DNA from: Novosphingobium jiangmenense
GTDB lineage: Bacteria; Pseudomonadota; Alphaproteobacteria; Sphingomonadales; Sphingomonadaceae
DNA: 57,002 nt
Assembly (NCBI RefSeq): GCF_015694345.1
Contig: NZ_JADQDC010000019.1
Span: 1 to 57,002 of the forward strand
Direction: 5' to 3'
The notes beneath the pieces were generated by a model. The model was not told the DNA's origin. It was given only the letters and a program-made list of their open reading frames with translations, and searched no databases. The translations under genes and the position numbers were made by a program. Shown here in pieces: positions 34,124-43,456 of the stretch (position 1 is the stretch's first letter; every line of letters starts with the position of its first letter).

Positions 34124-35032
34124 GTGAACGGAACTTCTGCGAAAGTCGAAAACCGCAAGGGCATCATTCTCGCGGGCGGATCCGGCACCCGACTCTATCC
34201 GCTGACCCGAGGCGTCTCAAAGCAGCTGATGCCGGTCTATGACAAGCCGATGATCTACTATCCGCTGAGCACGCTGATGCTTGCCGGAATCCGCGACATC
34301 CTGATCATCACCACGCCCGAGGACTCCGATCAGTTCAAGCGCGTGCTGGGAGATGGATCGGCCTTCGGCGTCGCTATCAGCTATGCGGTGCAGCCCACCC
34401 CGGACGGCCTTGCACAAGCTTTCCACATCGGCGCCGACTTCGTTTCCGGCCACCCCAGCGCGCTCGTTCTGGGCGACAACATCTTCTACGGCCACGGCCT
34501 GCCGGAACTGCTGCGCAGCGCCAACGAGCGGACCACAGGCGCCAGCGTTTTCGCCTATCGCGTCAACAATCCGGAGGCCTATGGCGTTGTCGCCTTTGAC
34601 GGGCAGGGTCGCGCCAGTTCGATCGAAGAGAAACCCGCGACACCGAAGTCGAACTATGCAGTCACAGGCCTGTACTTCTACGACGAGACCGTCGTCGACC
34701 GCGCGCGCGACCTCAAGCCGTCGCCGCGTGGCGAACTCGAGATCACCGATCTCAACCGGCTCTACATGGACGAGGGCCAGCTTTCGGTCGAAATCATGGG
34801 GCGCGGCTATGCCTGGCTGGACACCGGCACCCATGGCTCGCTGCTCGATGCTGCAACCTATGTACGCATCACCGAAGAGCGGCAGGGCCTCAAGATCTGC
34901 TGCCCCGAGGAAATCGCCTGGCGACAGGGTTTCATCAGCGACGCTGAGCTTGAAGCCATCGCCCAGCCGCTACGCAAGTCGGGCTACGGCGAGTATCTCC
35001 TGCAAATGCTGACCCAGAAGGGCCCGCTGTGA
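34124..35032 (+). CDS. rmlA: Glucose-1-phosphate thymidylyltransferase
   Basis: 302 residues from the GTG at 34124, which has an AGGAG site 11 bases upstream; the ATG at 34091 adds 11 residues. KGIILAGGSGTRLYPLTRGVSKQLMPVYDKPMIYYPLSTLM is the canonical nucleotide-binding start, and LGDNIFYGHG holds the catalytic Asp. First step to dTDP-L-rhamnose from glucose-1-phosphate and dTTP. It opens an rmlACDB run with overlapping genes. Confidence 0.95.
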   Translation: MNGTSAKVENRKGIILAGGSGTRLYPLTRGVSKQLMPVYDKPMIYYPLSTLMLAGIRDILIITTPEDSDQFKRVLGDGSAFGVAISYAVQPTPDGLAQAFHIGADFVSGHPSALVLGDNIFYGHGLPELLRSANERTTGASVFAYRVNNPEAYGVVAFDGQGRASSIEEKPATPKSNYAVTGLYFYDETVVDRARDLKPSPRGELEITDLNRLYMDEGQLSVEIMGRGYAWLDTGTHGSLLDAATYVRITEERQGLKICCPEEIAWRQGFISDAELEAIAQPLRKSGYGEYLLQMLTQKGPL

Positions 35033-35574
35033 ACATCATCGAATGCAACATCCCGGGGCCACTGATCCTCGAACCGCGCGTCTTCGGCGATGACCGCGGC
35101 TTCTTCATGGAATCGTGGAACGCCGAAGCCTTCGCCAAGGCCGGACTTGATCTGACTTTCGTGCAGGACAACCACAGCCGCTCGCAGAAGGGCGTGCTGC
35201 GCGGCTTGCATTTCCAGAACCCCGGTCCGCAAGGCAAGCTGGTGCGCGTCGTGCGCGGCGCGGTGTTCGATGCCGTCGTCGACCTGCGCCGCTCCTCGCC
35301 GACTTTCGGCAAATGGACCGGCGTCGTCCTCTCTGCCGAAAACAAGCGCATGTTCTGGGTGCCCGAGGGCTTTGCCCACGGCTTCCTCACGCTCGAGGAT
35401 GACACCGACTTCCTCTACAAGTGCACGTCTCCTTATGCGCCGCAGCATGAGGCGAGCCTTGCATGGGACGATCCCACGGTCGGCATCGAATGGCCGCTCG
35501 ACGGCATCGAACCCAAGCTTTCGGCCAAGGATGCCGTGGGCGTGCCTCTCGCCGATGTGAAAGCCTTCGCGTGA
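35029..35574 (+). CDS. rmlC: dTDP-4-dehydrorhamnose 3,5-epimerase
   Basis: 181 residues from a GTG in GTGA overlap with rmlA. The cupin motif is FVQDNHSRSQKGVLRGLHFQ with the catalytic His in LRGLHFQ; FAHGFLTLEDDTDFLYKCT is the conserved second block. It epimerises dTDP-4-keto-6-deoxyglucose. Its stop overlaps the rmlD start (GTGA). Confidence 0.95.
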   Translation: MNIIECNIPGPLILEPRVFGDDRGFFMESWNAEAFAKAGLDLTFVQDNHSRSQKGVLRGLHFQNPGPQGKLVRVVRGAVFDAVVDLRRSSPTFGKWTGVVLSAENKRMFWVPEGFAHGFLTLEDDTDFLYKCTSPYAPQHEASLAWDDPTVGIEWPLDGIEPKLSAKDAVGVPLADVKAFA

Positions 35575-36428
35575 AGGCGCTCATTACCGGCATCAACGGC
35601 CAGCTCGGCAAGGCGCTGCTCGCTACCCGGCCCGAGCGCTGGACCTGCGTTGCGCTGGATCGCCATGCGCTCGATCTTTCCAACGCCGATGCAATCGCAC
35701 GCCTGGTCGAGGCCGAGCAACCGGATCTGGTCCTCAACGCCGCCGCCTACACTGCAGTTGACCGCGCGGAGAGTGAGCCGGACCTCGCCCACGCCATCAA
35801 CGCCGGCGCGCCGGGTGCCTTTGCCAAAGCCCTGGCCGGATCGGGCAAGCGCCTCGTCCAGGTTTCCACCGACTTCGTTTTCGATGGATCCAGCGGCGCG
35901 GGGTACCAGCCGGGGGATGCCAAAAACCCGCAGTCCGTCTACGGCGCCAGCAAGTCTGCAGGCGAAGACGCTGCCGGAGCCGACGCCATAATTGTGCGCA
36001 CCAGCTGGGTCTATGCCGCAGGCGGCGCGAACTTCGTGCGTACCATGCTGCGCCTGATGCGCGAACGGGACGAGCTTCGCATCGTGGCAGACCAGATCGG
36101 CTCGCCAACTTGGGCGACGGGTCTTGCCCAAACGCTCTGGGGCCTTGCCGAGAAGGACCTTCCCGGCATCTACCATCACCGCGATGCGGGCGTCGCCAGC
36201 TGGTACGATTTCGCCGTCGCGATTGCGGAAGAGGCCCATGCCTTCGGCCTGATCCCCCGCATCCCGGGGATCATGCCTATCGCTACGGCAGATTACCCCA
36301 CGCCCGCCAAGCGCCCGTCGTTTTCGGTACTCGACGTCTCCGGGACCCGCGCATTGCTCGGCGATGCCCACGTCCACTGGCGCACCAATCTCAAGACCAT
36401 GCTGAAAGAGGAAAAGGCCCTTGGCTAA
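35571..36428 (+). CDS. rmlD: dTDP-4-dehydrorhamnose reductase
   Basis: 285 residues from the GTG at 35571 (KALITGINGQLGKALL, Rossmann motif); the longer in-frame ATG lies in rmlC. YGASKSAGE is the SDR YxxxK catalytic pair in the RmlD context. It makes the final reduction to dTDP-L-rhamnose. Overlaps rmlB by 8 bp. Confidence 0.94.
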   Translation: MKALITGINGQLGKALLATRPERWTCVALDRHALDLSNADAIARLVEAEQPDLVLNAAAYTAVDRAESEPDLAHAINAGAPGAFAKALAGSGKRLVQVSTDFVFDGSSGAGYQPGDAKNPQSVYGASKSAGEDAAGADAIIVRTSWVYAAGGANFVRTMLRLMRERDELRIVADQIGSPTWATGLAQTLWGLAEKDLPGIYHHRDAGVASWYDFAVAIAEEAHAFGLIPRIPGIMPIATADYPTPAKRPSFSVLDVSGTRALLGDAHVHWRTNLKTMLKEEKALG

Positions 36429-37482
36429 CCTGCTCGTCACCGGCGGCGCCGGCTTCATCGGCGGCAACTTTGTCCACTACTGGGCCAAGCAGAACCCCGA
36501 CGACGCGATCATCGTGCTCGATTGCCTGACCTATGCCGGCAACCGCTCGACCATCGCCGACGTCGAACAGGCCGAACTGGTTGTCGGCGACATCCGCGAC
36601 ACCGATCTGGTCGAACAGATCCTGCGCGAACGCGGTGTTTCGACGCTTGTCCACTTTGCCGCCGAAAGCCATGTCGACCGCTCGATTACCGGCCCGGATG
36701 CGTTCATCGACACGAATATCCTCGGCACCAACAGCCTGCTCAAGGCCGCCCGCAAAGTCTGGCTGGACGAGGGCTCGGGCAAGGATCACCGCTTCCACCA
36801 CATCTCGACCGACGAAGTCTATGGCTCGCTCGGTCCCAGCGATCCCGCGTTCAGCGAGACCACGCAATACCAGCCCAACTCGCCCTATTCGGCGTCTAAA
36901 GCCGCGTCCGATCATCTCGTGCGCGCCTACCACCACACCTACGGGCTGAATACCACGACCACGAACTGCTCGAACAACTACGGGCCTTATCACTACCCCG
37001 AAAAGCTGATCCCGCTGTTCGTGCTCAACGCGCTCTCGGGCAAGCCGCTGCCGATCTACGGCGATGGCATGAACGTGCGCGACTGGCTCTATGTCGAGGA
37101 CCACTGCCGCGGCATCGAAGCCGCGCTGAAGAATGGCAAGCCCGGCGAAACCTACAACATAGGTGGCGGCGAGGAACTGCCGAACATGGCCGTGATCGAT
37201 CGCATCTGCGCCGAAGTCGATCGCGCCTTCGAGGAAGTTGAAGGCCTCGCTGACCGCTACCCCGACGCGCCCGCCGCAAAGGGCCGCGCCACCAGCGAGC
37301 TCAAGACCTTCGTCGAGGACCGCAAGGGCCACGACCGCCGCTACGCCATCGACGAGACCAAGGCGCGCGCCGATCTCGGCTACGTCCCCCAGCACGATTT
37401 CGAGAACGGCTTGCGCAATACCCTGCGCTGGTATCTCGACAACGAGGCATGGTGGCAACCGCTGGTCAAGCGACAGGGCTGA
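36421..37482 (+). CDS. rmlB: dTDP-glucose 4,6-dehydratase
   Basis: 353 residues from a TTG at 36421 with a GAGGAAAAG site upstream. LLVTGGAGFIGGNFVHYW binds NAD, the catalytic Thr-Asp-Glu triad is in HISTDEVYGSLG, and YSASKAASDHLVRAYHHTYG has YxxxK. Second step of dTDP-rhamnose synthesis. Last gene of the rml run, followed by an SGNH hydrolase gene 5 bp later. Confidence 0.95.
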   Translation: MANLLVTGGAGFIGGNFVHYWAKQNPDDAIIVLDCLTYAGNRSTIADVEQAELVVGDIRDTDLVEQILRERGVSTLVHFAAESHVDRSITGPDAFIDTNILGTNSLLKAARKVWLDEGSGKDHRFHHISTDEVYGSLGPSDPAFSETTQYQPNSPYSASKAASDHLVRAYHHTYGLNTTTTNCSNNYGPYHYPEKLIPLFVLNALSGKPLPIYGDGMNVRDWLYVEDHCRGIEAALKNGKPGETYNIGGGEELPNMAVIDRICAEVDRAFEEVEGLADRYPDAPAAKGRATSELKTFVEDRKGHDRRYAIDETKARADLGYVPQHDFENGLRNTLRWYLDNEAWWQPLVKRQG

Positions 37483-37487
37483 CGAAA

Positions 37488-38270
37488 ATGCGCCCGCGCG
37501 GGATCGCAGGCCTGACGGCAGCGGTTCTGACGCTCGCGGGCGGCATGGCGGCCTGGACCGGCGAAGTGCCGCGCTGGACCGGCAGCGGCACCCGCATGGT
37601 CCTGCCGGACCTGCTGCGGGCCGGCCCGGCCGACCCAATTCCGCTTCCCCCGGAAGGCCTGATCCTGTTCGTGGGAGACAGCAACACGGCCGGGTCGCGC
37701 ATTGGGGGTGCGTCTGGGGCCTATCCCGCAGTATTCGCGAAAACCATCTCGGGTCATCCGCGAGTGCAGGTCCACGCGTTCGGCGGAGCAACTGTTGCCG
37801 ATCTCCTACAGCGCCCCCTGCCCAAGGGACCGCTCGCGGTCGCCTTCGTCATGCTTGGCACGAATGACGCGGCAACACGAGGCTGGTTGTCCGAAAAGCG
37901 ACGCGTGCCGCTGGAAACCTACCGCAGCAACCTCTCGGAACTCGCCCGCCGCCTGCACAAAGCCGGTGCCAGCGTCGTCATCCTCGCACCGCCGCCAGTC
38001 GGCAGCACTGCGATGACTCGCCGCCTTGCTCCGTATCGGCTTGCGGCAAGGGAAGTGGCCGAGGACACTTCAAGCGATTTCCGGGATCCGGTAGCGGCAT
38101 TTCTGCCAAGCCCGCAAACGGCATACCTGCAACGCGATGCACTCCACCTGACACCAGAGGCCCAGCGCGAACTGGGCCTCTGGCTGGCAACTCACACGAC
38201 GAGCGCGTCCGAAACAGGCAGTTCCAGCACCGGGAAACCAAGCCCGCCATCGGCCTCGCACCCGTCATAG
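37488..38270 (+). CDS. SGNH/GDSL hydrolase, signal-anchored
   Basis: 260 residues from the ATG at 37488. An N-terminal hydrophobic segment (GLTAAVLTLAGGMAAWTG) anchors or exports it. SGNH blocks: FVGDSNTAG with Ser65, MLGTNDAA with Asn, and DALH with Asp217 and His220. It likely adds or removes acyl groups on surface sugars, given the rml context (inference). Its last ~26 residues are a low-complexity Ser/Pro tail encoded over the 3' end of the opposing spike-like gene, a 79-bp tail-to-tail overlap. Confidence 0.82.
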   Translation: MRPRGIAGLTAAVLTLAGGMAAWTGEVPRWTGSGTRMVLPDLLRAGPADPIPLPPEGLILFVGDSNTAGSRIGGASGAYPAVFAKTISGHPRVQVHAFGGATVADLLQRPLPKGPLAVAFVMLGTNDAATRGWLSEKRRVPLETYRSNLSELARRLHKAGASVVILAPPPVGSTAMTRRLAPYRLAAREVAEDTSSDFRDPVAAFLPSPQTAYLQRDALHLTPEAQRELGLWLATHTTSASETGSSSTGKPSPPSASHPS

Positions 38271-41200
38271 AGACTGCCCTTGTAGTGCCCATTCAGTTCC
38301 TCGGCAGTGCCATAGCTGAATGGGCCGCCGCGCAGGTAGCTGATCCGCGCACCTACTGGCCAGGCGCCGCTCTGCAATGACAGCGTGACCGTGTCCGCCG
38401 CAGTGATCGTCGCAATGATGCCGTTTCGAGACCAGGTGGTGCCGCCGTTGGTCGAGAACTCGAACCCCGTCACCGCCCTGCCATCCTGCGTGCGCAAGGC
38501 ACCACCGTTGGGCAGCACCGCCTTGATCGTCAGCGAACTCCGGCTCGGTGCCATCACGACCGTTGCCTTGTCGAGGCGCGCATTGCCCGGCGAGGGACTC
38601 AGCCCGCGGGCGCGCAAGAAAGTCTCGCCAATGCGTCGGCCCAGCCGCACGACGCCTTCCGGAAGCACCTGGCTTTCGTGCGGCCCGCCAAGGTTGGTGT
38701 CCGGCCCAACAGTTGTCCCGCTGGCGAGATTGTCGATGGCCATGTCGGTCACGGCCGGCCCAACCGCACAGAGGGACGGATTGTTTGCTGCCCACTGCAA
38801 TTGCCCGGCTTGCGCGCCGCTGCGATTGGTGCCGAAGTCGTCGGCTGACAGCGGCCCCGCATTGGTGGTCGTCGCCCGCGTCGGCAAGCAGATACCCAGC
38901 CTGTATCCGGGCGCGTTGACCGTCCCGTCGAACAGCCGGTAGTTGCCGGTAAGGCTGCCCGTCCCCAGCACAACGCCATCCAGCAACGCAGGATAGCTGC
39001 CGGGATCGGCTGTATACCACTGCCAGATCGGTACGCGGTCGGTCCCCGCCAACGCCGCCACTTCCACATCCAGCGCCCATTGCCGCGCCGTTGTCGAATC
39101 GCGGATCCAGTCGAGTGCGCTGGTTCCGGGTATGCAGGTGTCGATCACGCACAGGGCACGTCCGTTGCCGAACGGCTCGATGCGCGAGGCGATTGCGGTC
39201 ACGCCATTGTAGACGCTGCTCATTTCCGGTTCGATCACGAAGAGCTGCGGACGTCCCACCGTGCTGAACCGCTTGACCGGGCTGGTCGTCGTATCGCCCG
39301 GATCGGAGCGGCTGCCGATGTATCCGCAGAACGATGCCAGCCCCGATGGTGCCTGCGGAACCCCGCTGGCGTAGAGCATGATGTCGCACTGGCTTTGCCC
39401 GATGACACTCAGCTTGTGGCCACAGCCGATACGACTGTTCATGCGATAGACCACAGAAGGATCGCTCTCGCTCCACAGTTCCAGGTGGCCCCAGCCCGCA
39501 AAGGGCGGCAGCGCGATGTTGATCGTCATGACCGGCCCGGTCCCGTCGACGACGATCGGCGGCACCAGCGTTGCCCCGACAGGCGAGACAACACGTGCAT
39601 AAAGCGCTCCGTTCAGCCCGCCACTCACGCCCGTCAGCGTGACGTTGCCAGTGCTCTCGCCATCCTTCGGGCACATCACATAGCCATCCGGCAGGCGATC
39701 GAAGTGCAGGTACTTCGCCGGTTGATGCGTACTCGTCGCCCCCAATGAAACGGTACCGAACACCGATCCGGCAGACGTCGCATCGCCGGCCGCAAATGGT
39801 GCCAGCGCCGATGCCACGCTGTCTTTGCCGCGATAGTCGCGCAACAGCCGGAAACCGGTTGCGCCCGTTAAAGTCGCAGCGATGTCCGCCCCCTCGGCGA
39901 TGGCCTGCCAGGCCGCATCGCTGCCCGCCGTGCCATGCACGAAGCCATGGAACGCCACCGCCCCGTCGAATGCGCCGCTGGGAGCAGAGAGCACGTCAAG
40001 CGTTCCGCCCGCACTGGCCACGTCGCCAAGAAGCACGTGCGTACCGCTCAGACCATTGATCTGCGCAGTTGTGCTGGTCTGTGTCGACCCGGCGATCTTG
40101 GCCGACCATGGCGCATAGCTCGTCATGGCATAGCCGCCACTGCCGTTGCACGAGACCACCAGTAATTGCCAGCGAGAGCCGCGGGTCTGCACATCGACCG
40201 AAAGGTCGATCTGGTCGCCGCTGCTGCCTTTCGCACGCCAGCGGAACTCGTCGTGCCGCGTCGTGTCAAAGTAGTCGTCGCCATGGTGGACCAGACTGAT
40301 CGTTTGCCCGCCCGTGCCCACCGCATTGCCGAAGACGCGCGCCTCGCGGTTCAGCTTGGTCCGCTCGTGCGGCACCTGAAGCATGATGAAGAATGCGCCC
40401 GGCGTGTCGAACTTGAGTAGCGGCTGGCTGGCAATACCGGTTGAAGGATAAGCAATATGTCCCGCGCGTCCGGCGTACTGCCGATTGAAAGGCGGAAACT
40501 GGACGCAACCCGCAGCCGTGCCCGTGGGCGAAAGGGTCGGAATAGCCACTTTGACTTCGGCCCCGCCCAAGTCGGTTTCCGCCCGCAGATTGCCGTTGCG
40601 GTCCATCGCCACCACCGGCACGCGGGGGTTCGCATAGAGCGCGCTGCGGGCGGTGAAGTTGCCAGCCACGCTGTTTCGGAAGACCTGTTCCGATGTGCCG
40701 CCAGCGAAAGTGCCGGTACCGACGGCTGTTCCGCTTGCTCCTGCTTGCAGATGATTGTTCCGAACCAGCGCGCTGTTCGTCTGGGTTCCCGGCCAAGTCA
40801 TGTCCCGGAACGAATTGTTGGCAATCAGACACCACCCATCCAGCGTCAGCGACTGGTCACCCCGCAAGGAAAAACCCTGCACAGCAAGACTGTTATGGGC
40901 GACCACGACGTGGCTCTTTGCATACGCAAGCTGGCTGCCAATGTTCACGAAGCTGGTGTACGTTCCGGTCAGCTTCTTGTTGTCGAACGCATTGTTGAAG
41001 ACAAGGAAATCGCGCGCACCGCCGATGCCGGTCAGGAACACGTTCTGTGCAACCAGCCCGGTCGCGATGTTGTTCGCCAGGATGCAGTTCTCGTTGAGAG
41101 TGCTGGCGTTCTGCTGATACCAATCGCCATGCACGTCGAACATGGTGACGACCTGCAACGACACGTTCTTGACGTTCTGTGCGTTGAACCCGGCGCCTTT

Positions 41201-42601
41201 GAGTCCTGCCCGCGAACACGCGGCCGCGCGCCGCTGGTTGTCCATCAACGTAGCGGTAAAGCCGACGCTCAGCCCGTTGAGCCAGTTCACCACATCACTG
41301 GCCAGGTAGTTGCCGCTCGCCTGCATGGCCTCGCTGGTGCCAACGTTGAACGACGCGCTGTTTGCCCCCCAACGTGCGGTAAAGGTTCGCGTCGAAGCTT
41401 CGTTCCCGCCTGCCAGTTCCAGCGTGGCGGTTGCCTCCGCACCAGTATAGATCACACTGAAGGAAGGCGTCTCTGCCATCCAGAATGAAGAGTCCCAGTC
41501 CTCGGTACGGGTATGCACAACGCAGGCCGCGTCGGTCACCACATCCTGATAGCCGTTGCGAAACAGGCACCCCCGGGCAAGGCTGGCCCCGTTGGCAAAA
41601 TTTGCGACGCCGTCGCTCTGGACTTCTGTCAGCCAGGGAGCATCCCGGACAAAGGATGAAAGCTTCCGTGACGAGCCGCGCCACATCTCGTCGCGCCCAC
41701 CGGAATGAATAACCTTGATTCCGTCCAGCCAGTGCTGACGCCCGGTCGGGCTCTCATGGTAGATGTTCGAGATATAGCGGGCATCAATGGTTATGTTGGA
41801 GCCCTTGAAGCGCAGCCCTTCGTAACGTGTCCGCATGATGGCAGCGGCGTCATTGATGAAGCCACCCTTGGCAATCGTGACGGGCGTTTCTGCCACTATC
41901 GTGCAATAGCCCTTGCCTTGGTAGCTCGTCGCCGGCCCCTGTCCGATGTCGATCGTCCCGCCCCCACGGATCGTCACAAGCGGATTGTTCGCGCCCACCG
42001 AAGCAAGATATGCCAAAGCCTGGCCAACGCTGGGATAGCGGCTTCCCGCCAGCACTTGCTGGCCGGGCTCGACTGTCACCGTCCGGTCGAACTCCTGCGC
42101 CGCCGGATAGAAGCGGTACGGCCCCAGCACCCGGCGCTGCATCGCCGGATCTCGCGGAATCGCCTCGAAATAGACCTGCGCATCTCCGACGCGTCCGTCA
42201 TGAACCAGTTGCGCCCACCAGCCGAAACATGTCCGCTTCACGCCGTTGGCATCGCGATAGGGGCGGTATGTCGGCGCCTTCACGGTCACGCTGGTGCCTT
42301 CATAGTGCACCACCACACCTGCAAGCCCCATCGTCTGAAGCAGCGACCCATTGTCGTTTGCCCCGGCGATAACCCCGACAATAAGGCCCGAGGCGAAGTA
42401 CTGGTCAGACGGTACGACAAGCCGCATCGCAGGCTTTGCGGTCGTACGCACCGGGTCGACCGGCGCGCCGCCCGCGCCGAAGCCACTGCCGGCCACGCCG
42501 GTCCACGCGGCGGAAGGTCGCACCTTGGCAATGGCCATGACGTTATCACGCCCGCCACGCCTTCGTCCCATGCGACCGAAGCCATAACCGAAGCCGGCCA
42601 T
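38192..42601 (-). CDS. Giant spike-like protein with beta-helix and esterase-like regions (GTA/phage head-spike type)
   Basis: 1469 residues, TGATG-coupled to the spike-base gene. No signal peptide. N terminus is Gly/Arg-rich; residues ~190-650 look like a right-handed beta-helix (short Gly/Asn-rich turns, many N and S ladders such as NNIATGLVAQNVFLTGIG); ~730-960 resemble a concanavalin-like fold; a carbohydrate-esterase region follows, with IGQSQCD (Ser1070; SASA esterases have GQSN) and GGPHESQVLPEG (His1308); an Ig-like end (FEFSTNGGTTWSRNG) closes it. Phage tailspikes share such layouts. I infer a polysaccharide-binding and perhaps de-acylating spike. Domain limits are estimates. Confidence 0.75.
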   Translation of the reverse strand: MAGFGYGFGRMGRRRGGRDNVMAIAKVRPSAAWTGVAGSGFGAGGAPVDPVRTTAKPAMRLVVPSDQYFASGLIVGVIAGANDNGSLLQTMGLAGVVVHYEGTSVTVKAPTYRPYRDANGVKRTCFGWWAQLVHDGRVGDAQVYFEAIPRDPAMQRRVLGPYRFYPAAQEFDRTVTVEPGQQVLAGSRYPSVGQALAYLASVGANNPLVTIRGGGTIDIGQGPATSYQGKGYCTIVAETPVTIAKGGFINDAAAIMRTRYEGLRFKGSNITIDARYISNIYHESPTGRQHWLDGIKVIHSGGRDEMWRGSSRKLSSFVRDAPWLTEVQSDGVANFANGASLARGCLFRNGYQDVVTDAACVVHTRTEDWDSSFWMAETPSFSVIYTGAEATATLELAGGNEASTRTFTARWGANSASFNVGTSEAMQASGNYLASDVVNWLNGLSVGFTATLMDNQRRAAACSRAGLKGAGFNAQNVKNVSLQVVTMFDVHGDWYQQNASTLNENCILANNIATGLVAQNVFLTGIGGARDFLVFNNAFDNKKLTGTYTSFVNIGSQLAYAKSHVVVAHNSLAVQGFSLRGDQSLTLDGWCLIANNSFRDMTWPGTQTNSALVRNNHLQAGASGTAVGTGTFAGGTSEQVFRNSVAGNFTARSALYANPRVPVVAMDRNGNLRAETDLGGAEVKVAIPTLSPTGTAAGCVQFPPFNRQYAGRAGHIAYPSTGIASQPLLKFDTPGAFFIMLQVPHERTKLNREARVFGNAVGTGGQTISLVHHGDDYFDTTRHDEFRWRAKGSSGDQIDLSVDVQTRGSRWQLLVVSCNGSGGYAMTSYAPWSAKIAGSTQTSTTAQINGLSGTHVLLGDVASAGGTLDVLSAPSGAFDGAVAFHGFVHGTAGSDAAWQAIAEGADIAATLTGATGFRLLRDYRGKDSVASALAPFAAGDATSAGSVFGTVSLGATSTHQPAKYLHFDRLPDGYVMCPKDGESTGNVTLTGVSGGLNGALYARVVSPVGATLVPPIVVDGTGPVMTINIALPPFAGWGHLELWSESDPSVVYRMNSRIGCGHKLSVIGQSQCDIMLYASGVPQAPSGLASFCGYIGSRSDPGDTTTSPVKRFSTVGRPQLFVIEPEMSSVYNGVTAIASRIEPFGNGRALCVIDTCIPGTSALDWIRDSTTARQWALDVEVAALAGTDRVPIWQWYTADPGSYPALLDGVVLGTGSLTGNYRLFDGTVNAPGYRLGICLPTRATTTNAGPLSADDFGTNRSGAQAGQLQWAANNPSLCAVGPAVTDMAIDNLASGTTVGPDTNLGGPHESQVLPEGVVRLGRRIGETFLRARGLSPSPGNARLDKATVVMAPSRSSLTIKAVLPNGGALRTQDGRAVTGFEFSTNGGTTWSRNGIIATITAADTVTLSLQSGAWPVGARISYLRGGPFSYGTAEELNGHYKGSLYDGCEADGGLGFPVLELPVSDALVV

Positions 42602-42870
42602 CAGACGAGGCCCACCATATCGAGCGCGGTCGTACCTGTGGCAAGCACCGCTCGCGCCCGCACGTCAAGCACGGAGCCCGAAGCGAGATTATAGAATGTC
42701 ACGGCAGTGGTGCCGCGCAGCGGCATAAGCCGCACATCGCCGCCCTGGCCCACGAAGATTGCCTTGGTCACGATCGGCAGGCTGGCCTGATCGCTCGGCG
42801 TGATCACGAAGCAGTCCTCGGCTGGCGAAGTAAGGCTGTTGACGGAATTCGCGAAGATATCGTCGACCAT
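42601..42870 (-). CDS. Spike-base protein, RCAP_rcc01079-like (GTA head-spike GhsA type)
   Basis: 89 residues. The core PAEDCFVITPSDQASLPIVTK, then IFVGQGGDVRLM, and the end VLATGTTALDMVGLV match, from memory, the spike-base family of Rhodobacter capsulatus GTA (rcc01079), whose partner forms the head spikes that bind the cell capsule. It directly precedes the 1469-residue gene with a TGATG overlap. In that GTA the spike genes lie apart from the main structural cluster, which fits an isolated pair here. It also has relatives in phages. Confidence 0.78.
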   Translation of the reverse strand: MVDDIFANSVNSLTSPAEDCFVITPSDQASLPIVTKAIFVGQGGDVRLMPLRGTTAVTFYNLASGSVLDVRARAVLATGTTALDMVGLV

Positions 42871-43055
42871 GGCAAGCTCCGGTTAAATGAACATAACAAG
42901 AACATTGCGCTATCATGGGCATGTGTTTGTAGGAAAGTTGAATCTCATCAAAGGATCACAAGCCACCGCTCGCTCACTATCGGCAGGAAAAAAATACCGA
43001 AAATCATGGCCATGCCGCGAAGGTTTCTTGCAGCCCCCACTTGCATTTCCCCTCA

Positions 43056-43070
43056 TGCTGCAGTTGCGAA
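43056..43070. promoter_or_regulatory. 15-mer shared with the K gene upstream region
   Basis: TGCTGCAGTTGCGAA, identical to 27025-27039, 104 bases before the ACP start. It lies in the 303-bp divergent gap (42871-43173) between the spike-base and ACP genes. That gap is AT-richer than its surroundings and must hold both promoters; I see no gene in it. Confidence 0.25.
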
Positions 43071-43173
43071 TATGGACAAACCTCACTATGGAGATATGCG
43101 TATCACTTTATGTGATGATTCAGCTCGCGGCTTCCGCACTGCGGCATCACCGCCAAAGACGAAGAAGGATCAG

Positions 43174-43416
43174 ATGGACCGTTCCGCAATCATCGAACAG
43201 CTGACCGAAATCATGATCGACGTCTTTGACCTCGATGATCTCGAGTACCGTGACGATCTCAGCGCCGCCGACGTCGAGGAATGGGACAGCCTCTCAAACA
43301 TCCGCTTCATGGTCGCAGTCGAAAAGGCGTTTGGCTTCCGCCTCTCCAATTCCGAGATCGAAAGCCTCGACAACGTCGGCGAGATGGTGGACCTGATCCA
43401 GCAAAAGCTCGCGTGA
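43174..43416 (+). CDS. Acyl carrier protein (dedicated)
   Basis: 80 residues from the ATG at 43174; the frame open to 43006 adds non-family sequence. Phosphopantetheine Ser39 is in EEWDSLSNIRF (D-S-L), with an acidic four-helix pattern (IMIDVFDLDDLEYRDDLS). It is followed after 40 bp by the FkbH-like gene, so it probably carries the acyl or glyceryl unit loaded by that enzyme. Distinct from fatty-acid ACP in having L-S-N-I-R after the Ser. Confidence 0.88.
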   Translation: MDRSAIIEQLTEIMIDVFDLDDLEYRDDLSAADVEEWDSLSNIRFMVAVEKAFGFRLSNSEIESLDNVGEMVDLIQQKLA

Positions 43417-43456
43417 ACCCCGGCGAACGGCACTCACTGCAAAAGGCCGCCTGGCA

